A stretch of DNA of 6,955 nucleotides, from contig JBMHBX010000020.1 in the NCBI GenBank assembly GCA_049890215.1, forward strand, positions 1 to 6,955, given 5' to 3'. Both the position numbers and the translations under genes were made by a program. This DNA comes from UBA685 sp049890215. GTDB taxonomy: Bacteria > Pseudomonadota > Alphaproteobacteria > Puniceispirillales > Puniceispirillaceae. A model generated the notes under the pieces. That model worked only from the letters and a program-made list of their open reading frames with translations. It did no database searches and was not told where the DNA came from. Below are positions 1-6,534 of this stretch, one piece after another (the first letter of the stretch is position 1; every line of letters begins with the position of its first letter).

Positions 1-1305
1 AAAGCATTAACGATTACGGCGCCAACCACAACCAATAAGACTTATGATGGCACAAATGCAATTACCGTCACAGCGGGCAATCTGTCTGGATTTGTGAATA
101 GTGAGACTGTCACTGCCACCGCGTCTGGTACGACCTCAGATGGTGATGCAGGCACAGGCAAATATGTGACGGTGAGCTATAATCTTGCCAATGGTAATGG
201 CGGCGGACTTGCAAGCAATTACTCTCTGGCCAACGGGTCTGGCAGTGTAAATATATCACCAAAAACACTGACGATGACAACTATTTCAGTCGCAGATAAA
301 ATCTATGATGGTGATAATAGCGCGTCTGTCTCTGCCACTGGCCTGACAGGTTTTGTGAATAGCGAGACAGTGACGGCGCTTGTGCAAGGTAATTTTGCCG
401 ATGCGAATGCCGGTAGCAATAAAAATGTGTCTGTTACCTTTGCCCTTGCCAATGGGACAAATGGCGGCAAAGCCAATAATTATCAGCTTGCCTCTGTGAC
501 AAGACAAGCTGATATCACACAAAAAGCGCTGTCTATTTCTGGCACAAGCGTGAGTGATAAGATTTATGATGCGACCACAAATGCGTCTGTGACAACAGGC
601 ACTGTGACGGGTTTGGTTGGCACACAAACACTTGGCATTACAAGCACAGGATCATTTGCCAATGCGGCGGTGGGCAATGGCAAGACAGTCAGTGTTTCCT
701 ATAATCTTGCCAATGGCACAAATGGGGGGCTTGCGTCAAATTACAGTTTGGCAGGTCAAAGCCAGAGCGCTGATATCTCTTTTCGTGCGCTAGGCCTTAG
801 CGGCACGGTTATTGCAAACAAAACCTATGACGGTTCTGATACGGCGAATATTACCTCTGTTGGCAGTTTGACGAATATTGCAGGCTCTGATGATGTGAGC
901 CTTGATAGCAGCGGTGTAAGCGCCAAATTTGACAGTATCAATGCAGGCACGCAGACTGTCACACTCACAGGCTTATCTCTGACAGGAAGCACTGCCTCTA
1001 ATTATAGCTTTACCCTGCCTTCAGTGAGCGGGGTTATCAGTAAAAAGGCGCTACAAATTACGAATTCTGTGGCTTTGAGCAAAAGCTATGATGCTAATCG
1101 GGTTGCGGTGATTAACCCTGGCACCCTGTCAGGCTTTGTTGGCAGCCAGACAGTCGAGGTTGACGCAAGCGGCCTGTTTGCCAATGCACAACCTGGCAAA
1201 GATAAATCTGTTTTGGTCACTTATTATCTGAAAAATGGGATAAATGGCGGTCTTGCAAGCAATTACAGCCTATCAGGTGAGACCTTAACAGCCGATATTG
1301 AAGGG
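1..1305 (+). repeat. Five tandem 261-bp coding repeats (YDG domains)
   Basis: The units fall at 1-261, 262-522, 523-783, 784-1044 and 1045-1305, each exactly 87 codons. Boundaries were set at the recurring 'KALTI / KTLTM / KALSI / RALGL / KALQI' start. Units 1, 2, 3 and 5 share a middle block 'LxNGxxGG[LK]A[SN]NY[SQ]L', at DNA level the recurring 'cttgccaatgg' in units 1-3. Unit 4 keeps the length, the YDG motif and 'ASNYSF' but has a different centre (around 'SINAGTQTVTLTGLSL'). Units 3 and 5 have YDA in place of YDG. The copies have drifted strongly in DNA, so this is an old domain array and not a recent slippage expansion. More units probably lie upstream, since base 1 is already a unit start. 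Confidence 0.9.
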
Positions 1306-1539
1306 CGCACAAAAGAGAAAGCTGATATCACAGCGCCTATGGTTGAAAAGCAGGTTGAAATTGTCAAAAATGATGTAAAAATTGAGCGTGAAGAAAAGCT
1401 TGAGATGATTGAACAAGTGGAATTGAAGGTGCTAGAACAAGAAACTGTATCCAGTGCATTTGTCGACACAGTGGGTGATTGGACAATCCTTAGCTGTGAG
1501 ACGTCAAGCGCTAATCAGGGAATGTGTTCAGCGAAATAG
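1..1539 (+). CDS. Two-partner-secretion exoprotein (TpsA/filamentous-hemagglutinin-like adhesin) with YDG repeats, 3' part only
   Basis: The reading frame is open from base 1 to a TAG at 1537-1539, giving 512 visible residues. The gene starts upstream of the window, so the GTG at 94 is just an internal codon. Residues 1-435 are five tandem 87-residue units of the YDG type found in large secreted hemagglutinin/adhesin proteins; each opens with [KR]-[AT]-L and carries [NDS]-K-x-Y-D-[GA] near unit position 13-18. Composition is Ser/Thr/Asn/Gly rich, as in surface beta-rich stalks. Residues 436-512 form a charged tail with a probable coiled coil, ending in 'GDWTILSC' and a second Cys ten positions later. 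These are the only cysteines visible. The identification as a TPS substrate rests on the repeats and on the TpsB-type pore gene two genes downstream; the N-terminal TPS secretion domain, which would prove it, lies outside the window. A large non-TPS adhesin is the alternative. Confidence 0.85.
   Translation, partial: KALTITAPTTTNKTYDGTNAITVTAGNLSGFVNSETVTATASGTTSDGDAGTGKYVTVSYNLANGNGGGLASNYSLANGSGSVNISPKTLTMTTISVADKIYDGDNSASVSATGLTGFVNSETVTALVQGNFADANAGSNKNVSVTFALANGTNGGKANNYQLASVTRQADITQKALSISGTSVSDKIYDATTNASVTTGTVTGLVGTQTLGITSTGSFANAAVGNGKTVSVSYNLANGTNGGLASNYSLAGQSQSADISFRALGLSGTVIANKTYDGSDTANITSVGSLTNIAGSDDVSLDSSGVSAKFDSINAGTQTVTLTGLSLTGSTASNYSFTLPSVSGVISKKALQITNSVALSKSYDANRVAVINPGTLSGFVGSQTVEVDASGLFANAQPGKDKSVLVTYYLKNGINGGLASNYSLSGETLTADIEGRTKEKADITAPMVEKQVEIVKNDVKIEREEKLEMIEQVELKVLEQETVSSAFVDTVGDWTILSCETSSANQGMCSAK
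1306..1536 (+). other. C-terminal tail of the exoprotein: coiled-coil segment plus C-X9-C end
   Basis: This 77-codon tail differs sharply from the repeats. Its first ~50 residues are Glu/Lys rich with hydrophobic residues at roughly heptad spacing ('VEIVKNDVKIEREEKLEM' onward), which suggests a coiled coil or long helix. The end reads 'FVDTVGDWTILSC', nine residues, then Cys and 'SAK'. The cysteine codons are at 1495-1497 and 1525-1527. Haemophilus HMW1-type TPS adhesins are known to be retained on the cell by a short C-terminal segment with a disulfide-linked cysteine pair, so an anchoring role is a reasonable inference. The Trp-x(3-4)-Cys pattern also resembles the first conserved motif of the IalB-family protein encoded next. 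Confidence 0.55.
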
Positions 1540-1557
1540 TAAAATAGGATTATAATA

Positions 1558-2100
1558 ATGGTTTCACATCTGAAAAAGCTGTTATGGCTGCCTGTGTTCC
1601 TTTTGGTTTTATCTCAAAACGCGCTTGCCCAATCAGATGAACAAGTTAGCACGACCACTTATAAAGACTGGGTTGTCAGATGTATTGACAGAACAGACTT
1701 ACCCCCTTGTGATGCAGTGCAAACAGCCTTTGATACGCAAACTCAAGAGCGTGTTATGCTGACATCAATCGCCCATTTTGGCGGCGAGGAAGACATAGGT
1801 GTGCAGATTTGGGTGCCAACAGGTTTGCTCGTCTCCGGCGGTGTTCTTTTAGAAGTTGACCAGACCACACAGGCGCTGAATGCACTGAAATTCACCCGTT
1901 GCGAGACTGATGGCTGTTTTATTGAGGCCATTGTCTCAGAGGCAGATCTGGACCCGTTAAAGAAAGGTAATCAGGCAGCGATCGCGGTTTTATCAAGTAC
2001 TGGTGAGCCGCGCATTGTGGGGCTGTCTTTATCTGGCTTTACCAAGGCATTTGAAGAAGTCAAACGCAGAAACACAAAATGGCTTGAGGCAAATTCATAA
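1558..2100 (+). CDS. IalB-family (invasion-associated locus B) secreted protein
   Basis: The product is 180 aa. A typical signal peptide has 'HLKK', a Leu/Val-rich core and an 'ALA' cleavage site after residue 24, so it is predicted to be exported to the periplasm or outer membrane. The mature part has the IalB-family pattern: 'KDWVVRC' with Cys42 and Cys51 followed by Gln55, a central strand block with 'WVPTGLLVSGGVLL', a second cysteine pair Cys115/Cys120 in 'TRCETDGC', and a C-terminal 'VGLSLSGFTKAFEEV' block. Length matches the family. The start is supported by 'agga' at 1546-1549, eight bases upstream. IalB was first linked to erythrocyte invasion in Bartonella, but its biochemical role is not settled and homologues are common in free-living alphaproteobacteria. 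Here it lies 18 bases after the exoprotein gene and 38 before the transporter gene, suggesting an accessory role in secretion, folding or surface retention of the exoprotein. That role is inference. Confidence 0.88.
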   Translation: MVSHLKKLLWLPVFLLVLSQNALAQSDEQVSTTTYKDWVVRCIDRTDLPPCDAVQTAFDTQTQERVMLTSIAHFGGEEDIGVQIWVPTGLLVSGGVLLEVDQTTQALNALKFTRCETDGCFIEAIVSEADLDPLKKGNQAAIAVLSSTGEPRIVGLSLSGFTKAFEEVKRRNTKWLEANS

Positions 2101-2138
2101 CAGGTGACGAAAGACATAAAATCTGACAGTATTTTGTT

Positions 2139-3887
2139 ATGAAACATGCCACCGCCCCTTCCAATCAGTCACATCATCATCACCGCACAGGTGAAAGATG
2201 GGGGTTTTTGCGCATGGGGGTTGCGGTTTTGGCGATGATGGCAGCCGCCCCTGCAATGGGCCAAATCACAAGCTTATCAAACCCGCAAATTCTGGAACGG
2301 GCGCTAGAAGAGCCAGAAGGCGCAAAAGCCCCTGCCCCTTCCTTACGCCTACCGGAAGGCACTAGCACACCTGAGGGGGCTGGTGATTTGCGTTTTACCC
2401 TCAAAGGGCTGTCCATCAAAGGGGGTGAGACGTTTGATGTGGCAACCATCACAAGCCTCGCGCCGCCTGAGACAGGCACTGATATTTCATTGTCAGATCT
2501 CTATGATTATGCTGACAGAATTACCCAATATTACCGGCAGGAAGGCTATGCGCTATCTTTTGCCCTTGTCCCGGCGCAGGAAGTAACAAACGGGCTTGTG
2601 CGCATTGAGATTATCGAAGGGCGCATAGATGAGCTTGTGATAAGAGAGCGCAATTTATCTCAACTTGCGCGTGGTCATATCCTTGATGCCTTTGCCCGCT
2701 TTGCCGAAAAAGGCCTGACCAGAACAGGTGATCTTGAGGCCTTGTTGCTGTCAATCAACCGCTTTCCGGGCATATCAGCAAAAGGCGTTATCCGCCCCGG
2801 CGACAGGCAAGGCAGTTCAACACTTGTATTAGAGGTCACACAACGCACACAAACCGCCTCTCTTGGCTATCAGAATTATCTGTCAGAAAGTCTGGGGCGC
2901 GATGTGTTTTTAAGTGATGTTGCCCTTCTTGGCCAATGGACAGGAAGAGATGAAGCAAGGCTGTCTTTGCGACAAGCACCTGATCCTCATGCTTATCGGT
3001 CAATCGCTTTTGATTATAAAAGCTATATAGATGACACAGATTTGGAAGTCTTTGTCAAAACGTCTCAGTCAAAGACAAAGCCAAAAAAAGGGCCATTGGC
3101 TGATTTGGATTTTCGCTCAAGCGCTTATAGTCAGGAATTTGGCCTGTCTTATCCTGTCTGGCAAAGACGTAAATCATCTTTATTTGCCGGCGGGTCTGTG
3201 CGGGTAACAGATTCACAATCTCATAATGGTAATACGCCGGCCACGACTGATAAGGTGCGCGCTGTGACCGTTTATGCTGATTATGAAAGCGATTTGGCAG
3301 ATGGTGCCACTCAGCTATTTCATATTGAGATTGAACAAGGAGCCAAATTTTTTCATGCGCGCGCCAATAGCCGTGAAAATGCCAATTTGCACCATACAAT
3401 TCTAAGGATATCAGAGAGATATCGTCATCCGTTACAATTTTTTGAAATTGGACAGGTAGATGCCACTTTGCGCCTGTTATCTCAAGTCACGATAAGTGAT
3501 GATCCTGTTTTTGCCAATTCTGAATGCAGCTTTGGCGGACGTGGCTATGGCATTGGCATGGATGCAGGCACCTTGTCAGGTGAACATTGTCTGTTGGCAA
3601 GCGCCCAGTTAAACTGGCAAAGGCCTTTGGTTGGATTTGCGTTTCTGCCGCCTTCTTTATTCACACTGCTTGGGCGGATAGATGCAGGAACTGTGCGGCA
3701 AAAAGGCCCGTTAGCGGCCGGTGAATCACGTCAACAAGAAGCCATCTCTGCCGCCATTGGTGGCCAATTTGTTATGGCAAGCGGCATGACTGTGAATATT
3801 GAACAATCCACGCAATTAAAAAATGAAGATACACCAACCAAAGAAGGTGAAAGCAGCACCCATATCTCGGTCAATATGCGCTTTTAA
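2139..3887 (+). CDS. TpsB-family outer-membrane transporter (FhaC/ShlB/HecB type)
   Basis: This 582-aa product has the usual length for the two-partner-secretion pore, which moves the partner exoprotein across the outer membrane. In order: a long basic, His-rich n-region and signal peptide (core 'MGVAVLAMMAAAPAMG', cleavage near residue 41); a short helix and Pro-rich linker (~45-80), matching the FhaC plug helix and linker; POTRA1 (~84-163, 'YYRQEGY' to 'IIEGRIDELVI'); POTRA2 (~165-235); and a 16-strand-type barrel (~238-582) ending in the terminal Phe 'VNMRF' recognised by the BAM machinery. 'FGGRGYG' with Arg468 is the conserved L6-loop motif. Its only two cysteines, 463 and 484, flank that loop. 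No clear Shine-Dalgarno precedes the ATG at 2139, and an in-frame stop at 2124 excludes an earlier start. The ATG at 2214 would remove the basic n-region, so 2139 is preferred. Confidence 0.93.
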   Translation: MKHATAPSNQSHHHHRTGERWGFLRMGVAVLAMMAAAPAMGQITSLSNPQILERALEEPEGAKAPAPSLRLPEGTSTPEGAGDLRFTLKGLSIKGGETFDVATITSLAPPETGTDISLSDLYDYADRITQYYRQEGYALSFALVPAQEVTNGLVRIEIIEGRIDELVIRERNLSQLARGHILDAFARFAEKGLTRTGDLEALLLSINRFPGISAKGVIRPGDRQGSSTLVLEVTQRTQTASLGYQNYLSESLGRDVFLSDVALLGQWTGRDEARLSLRQAPDPHAYRSIAFDYKSYIDDTDLEVFVKTSQSKTKPKKGPLADLDFRSSAYSQEFGLSYPVWQRRKSSLFAGGSVRVTDSQSHNGNTPATTDKVRAVTVYADYESDLADGATQLFHIEIEQGAKFFHARANSRENANLHHTILRISERYRHPLQFFEIGQVDATLRLLSQVTISDDPVFANSECSFGGRGYGIGMDAGTLSGEHCLLASAQLNWQRPLVGFAFLPPSLFTLLGRIDAGTVRQKGPLAAGESRQQEAISAAIGGQFVMASGMTVNIEQSTQLKNEDTPTKEGESSTHISVNMRF

Positions 3888-3906
3888 GCAAAAGGGATAA
3901 ACACAG

Positions 3907-5130
3907 ATGAGTGCACCAGCCTATCCAAATACGCCAGCTCATCACCATTATGATGTCGTCATTATAGGCGGGGCAATTATGGGGTCATCTGCGGCCTGGT
4001 TTTTATCTGATAATCCGGATTTTAACGGGCGAATTTTAGTGGTCGAAAAAGACCCTAGCTATGAATTTGCCTCCACCACCCATACCAATAGCTGTATGAG
4101 ACAACAATTTAGCTCTGCGCTGAATATAAAGATATCGCAATTCGCTGCTGAGTTCGTCAAAAATATGCGCAGCTTTATGGGGGGCGATCCTGATGTGCCG
4201 GCGCTCCGCATTCACAATTTTGTCTATATGTATCTGGCAGATACACAAGAGTTCGCCCAAACATTACGTCACAATCATGATATACAAATCGCAAATGGCG
4301 CCGGCACCAAATTAATGAGCGCTGAGGATATCAAGCGCGATTATCCTTTTTATCATGTAGATGATGTGGTTCTTGGCTCTCATAATCTTGTGGATGAGGG
4401 CTATTGGGAAGGGATAACGGTCTTTGACTGGTGGCGCAAAAAAGCACGGCAAAATGGCGTAGATTATATCGCAAATGAAGTCGTCAGCATGACGAAATCA
4501 GATAATGGCCGGCAGATACAGTGCGTCACGCTTGCCTCTGGTGAGGTGATTGGCTGTGGGCAAATCATCAATGCTTCAGGGCCGCGCGCCATGGTAACCG
4601 CACAAATGGCAGGTATCACAATTCCTGTCGAACCACGCAAAAGATATACTTATGTCTTTGCCGCAGAACGGCCTCTTGACAGAGATTTGCCACTAACGAT
4701 TGACCCGTCCGGGGTGCATTTCCGCCAGGATGGCACCTCTCATTATATGGCAGGTGGACATACTCAGATTGATCCGGCAGCTGATTATGATGATTTCACC
4801 ATGGATCATAATCTGTGGATGGATCATATCTGGCCTGCCCTTGCAACGCGCATACCACAATTTGAAGCTGTCAAAGTGGTACGTGAATGGGTCGGGCATT
4901 ATGCCTATAACACATTTGATCATAATGCGATTTTAGGCCCCCATAATGAGGTTGAAAACTTCTTGTTTCTGAACGGGTTTTCAGGCCATGGTCTGCAACA
5001 ATCACCTGCGATGGGCAGAGGGATTGCAGAATATATCACCTATGGCGCTTATCGTAGTCTTGATTTATCTGCTTTTCATTATGACCGCATTGTCCATAAT
5101 CGCCCTCTGATTGAAAAGGCCGTGATTTAA
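3907..5130 (+). CDS. FOXRED1-like FAD-dependent oxidoreductase (DAO family)
   Basis: This 407-aa cytosolic flavoprotein has the D-amino-acid-oxidase/glycine-oxidase fold. Residues 16-26 ('DVVIIGGAIMG') are the N-terminal Rossmann dinucleotide motif, with Ala23 where the second Gly of GxGxxG is usual, and 'VVEKD' (Glu47) is the expected ribose-binding acid. The rest tracks human FOXRED1 as I remember it: 'QQFSSALNI', 'PVEPRKRYTYV' (from ~240), 'DPSGVHFR', 'YNTFDHNAILGPH', and 'NGFSGHGLQQSPAMGRG' (from residue 356), ending near 'DLSAF'. FOXRED1 acts in mitochondrial complex I assembly; bacterial relatives are mostly annotated as amine/amino-acid oxidoreductases of unknown substrate, and nothing here fixes the substrate. 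A purine-rich 'aaaaggga' precedes the ATG. The gap to tpsB is 19 bases, so co-transcription is likely, although a functional link to adhesin secretion is not evident. Confidence 0.9.
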   Translation: MSAPAYPNTPAHHHYDVVIIGGAIMGSSAAWFLSDNPDFNGRILVVEKDPSYEFASTTHTNSCMRQQFSSALNIKISQFAAEFVKNMRSFMGGDPDVPALRIHNFVYMYLADTQEFAQTLRHNHDIQIANGAGTKLMSAEDIKRDYPFYHVDDVVLGSHNLVDEGYWEGITVFDWWRKKARQNGVDYIANEVVSMTKSDNGRQIQCVTLASGEVIGCGQIINASGPRAMVTAQMAGITIPVEPRKRYTYVFAAERPLDRDLPLTIDPSGVHFRQDGTSHYMAGGHTQIDPAADYDDFTMDHNLWMDHIWPALATRIPQFEAVKVVREWVGHYAYNTFDHNAILGPHNEVENFLFLNGFSGHGLQQSPAMGRGIAEYITYGAYRSLDLSAFHYDRIVHNRPLIEKAVI

Positions 5131-5161
5131 GGCAAGTCCGGCGTAACAGCGATCATCTTTT

Positions 5162-5191
5162 TTCACCTGTCAGATTTAGCCAGATTATGAT
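5162..5191 (+). promoter_or_regulatory. Candidate sigma70-like promoter for the RND pump operon
   Basis: TTCACC at 5162-5167 and TATGAT at 5186-5191 are separated by 18 bases, in the gap between the oxidoreductase and the pump genes. The -10 matches the consensus at five of six positions and the -35 at four of six. A second overlapping TATGAT lies at 5191-5196. Transcription would begin about 50 bases before the adaptor start. This was found by eye; no other promoter in the gap looks better. Confidence 0.4.
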
Positions 5192-5199
5192 ATGATCTG
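5181..5199. repeat. Inverted repeat CAGAT-N9-ATCTG over the -10 region
   Basis: Perfect 5-bp arms at 5181-5185 and 5195-5199 enclose both overlapping TATGAT boxes. The position and the ~19-bp size would suit an operator for a dimeric repressor such as a TetR-family regulator, which commonly controls RND pumps. No regulator gene is in the window, and arms this short can occur by chance. Confidence 0.3.
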
Positions 5200-5240
5200 A
5201 GAGCGTTATTTTTTCGTGTTTTCAGTTCCATAAAATAAAT

Positions 5241-5244
5241 GAGG
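5241..5244 (+). promoter_or_regulatory. Shine-Dalgarno that favours the start at 5251
   Basis: GAGG lies six bases upstream of the ATG at 5251. The earlier in-frame ATG at 5239 overlaps this element and is preceded only by the A/T-rich 'taaaataa', with no ribosome binding site. The downstream ATG is therefore the better start for the adaptor gene. Confidence 0.6.
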
Positions 5245-5250
5245 CGAATT

Positions 5251-6534
5251 ATGCGGTTTCGTACTTCTTATATCTGGGCATTTTTGATTGCTCTTACGGT
5301 GTTTGGGTGGATGGCCTCCGGGCAATTTTCAGGCTCATCATCAGGCAATCATACAGCGAATGCAGAAGCTGATACAGGACAAGATAGCACAGATGAGGCA
5401 GCGCCGAAGCAATTGACCATCAAAGCATTGCAAGTTGCCAATCGTAAAACAGCGCTTCAGGTCAGGGCCTCAGGTGTTACAAGAAGCGCGTTTGATGTAA
5501 CCATCATAAACAGACGCCAGGGCTTTGTGAAAGCAATTAAAGCAAAAGAAGGTGGCTGGGTTCAGCAAGGTGATATCATCATCGAACTGGATAAAAGCAC
5601 GCTTGAGGCTGATATCGCGGCGGCGCGCGCTGACAGGCAGGCCGCAAGCGCTGCTTATAATGATGCGAAAAAGAAATTTAGTGCAGATGGCACTCTGGCA
5701 GCACAGCTAAATGCGGCAGAACAAGAATTGGCCGCTATCCGCAAAACATATCAGGCAACAGAAAAACTGGTGGCACGCGGCCTTCAGACACAGATCACCT
5801 TATCAAATCAACGCGCACAGGTAACAGCGGCTGAGACCAGGTTATTTGAGCTACAATCTTTATCAGAAGAAAAAGAATTATCAGCCTCTTATGCCGCCTT
5901 AAAGGCAGTTGATGCGCGTATTGCCGCCCTTGAAGAGCAGCTTGGCTTTACCACCATCACCGCACCGCAAACAGGGTGGCTTGAGGCTGTCTTTGTTGAG
6001 GTAGGGGAATTTGCAGGTGATAATAAGGCAGTTGCACATATCATCGGCCTGCAAGAATTAGTGCTTGATGTTCCCATTCCGCAAGCGCGCATTCGTGATG
6101 TAACACTAGGTGATGTGGCAGACGTGCAAATCATAGGCGGCTCTGCTGAAACAGGTATTGTCACCAAAATTGCAAGCACTGCCAATGTGGCAACAAGAAC
6201 ATTTACGATTGAAATCAGCCTTGATAATCAGGATGGCAAATTGCTGTCTGGCATGAGCGCTGAGGCAAGTGTGACAATTGATGAGGTTGATGCTTTCAAA
6301 ATCTCGCCTGCGCATTTGAATGTCAATGAAGACGGGCAGTTAACAGCCAAGATTGTTGATGCTGATAACAAAGTTGCCATTGCAGATGTTGAGTTGGTGC
6401 GCACATCAGGCAATTCAGCTTATATATCAGGGCTTGAAGATGATATGATCATCCTTGCCGCAGGACAGGCCTTTTTATCAAAAGGAGAAGCGGTACGCTA
6501 TGAGCTTGTCACCTCAGATGAGGAGAGGCCATAA
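5251..6534 (+). CDS. RND efflux periplasmic adaptor subunit (membrane fusion protein)
   Basis: From ATG 5251 the product is 427 aa (431 if begun at 5239). It bridges the inner-membrane RND permease and an outer-membrane channel. An N-terminal segment ('TSYIWAFLIALTVFGWMASG') is an uncleaved anchor or signal; there is no lipobox cysteine, so it is not a lipoprotein-type adaptor. A low-complexity linker follows. Then come the first lipoyl half ('GFVKAIKAKEGGWVQQGD', ~90-115), a long Ala/Gln/Glu-rich alpha-helical hairpin (~118-228), the second lipoyl half ('TTITAPQTGWLEAVFVEVG', from ~234), a beta-barrel domain (~258-335) and a membrane-proximal domain to the end. The pump substrate cannot be read from the sequence. 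The stop overlaps the permease start by one base, indicating translational coupling. It probably begins a new transcription unit, given the 120-base gap with a promoter candidate. Confidence 0.92.
   Translation: MRFRTSYIWAFLIALTVFGWMASGQFSGSSSGNHTANAEADTGQDSTDEAAPKQLTIKALQVANRKTALQVRASGVTRSAFDVTIINRRQGFVKAIKAKEGGWVQQGDIIIELDKSTLEADIAAARADRQAASAAYNDAKKKFSADGTLAAQLNAAEQELAAIRKTYQATEKLVARGLQTQITLSNQRAQVTAAETRLFELQSLSEEKELSASYAALKAVDARIAALEEQLGFTTITAPQTGWLEAVFVEVGEFAGDNKAVAHIIGLQELVLDVPIPQARIRDVTLGDVADVQIIGGSAETGIVTKIASTANVATRTFTIEISLDNQDGKLLSGMSAEASVTIDEVDAFKISPAHLNVNEDGQLTAKIVDADNKVAIADVELVRTSGNSAYISGLEDDMIILAAGQAFLSKGEAVRYELVTSDEERP
6521..6525 (+). promoter_or_regulatory. Shine-Dalgarno of the RND permease
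   Basis: AGGAG lies inside the end of the adaptor gene, eight bases before the overlapping ATG at 6534. It supports this start over the later in-frame ATG codons and fits coupled translation of adaptor and permease. Confidence 0.7.

Noticed and set aside
94..96. GTG as the start of the exoprotein gene
   Set aside because: The frame is open back to base 1 and the upstream residues complete an intact repeat unit, so this is an internal valine codon.
286..627. 113-codon open frame on the minus strand inside the repeat array
   Set aside because: It is a mirror frame of the YDG repeats, with no family resemblance, an odd Cys/His/Ile-rich composition, and no ribosome binding site or context of its own.
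1..1305. CRISPR or recent tandem duplication as the explanation for the periodicity
   Set aside because: The period is 261 bases, fully coding and in frame, with diverged copies, which fits protein domain repeats.
1551..1556. TATAAT just before the IalB-family gene as a promoter -10 box
   Set aside because: It sits two bases before the ATG and downstream of the ribosome binding site, so a transcript starting from it would lack the Shine-Dalgarno. It is better explained as A/T-rich spacer.
3055..3399. 114-codon open frame on the minus strand within the transporter gene
   Set aside because: It lies wholly inside a confidently assigned barrel-coding region, is Trp/His/Gln rich without recognisable motifs, and runs against every neighbouring gene.
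5110..5165. Rho-independent terminator after the oxidoreductase gene
   Set aside because: There is a run of six T at 5158-5163, but only 3-4 bp stems with poor geometry can be drawn before it.
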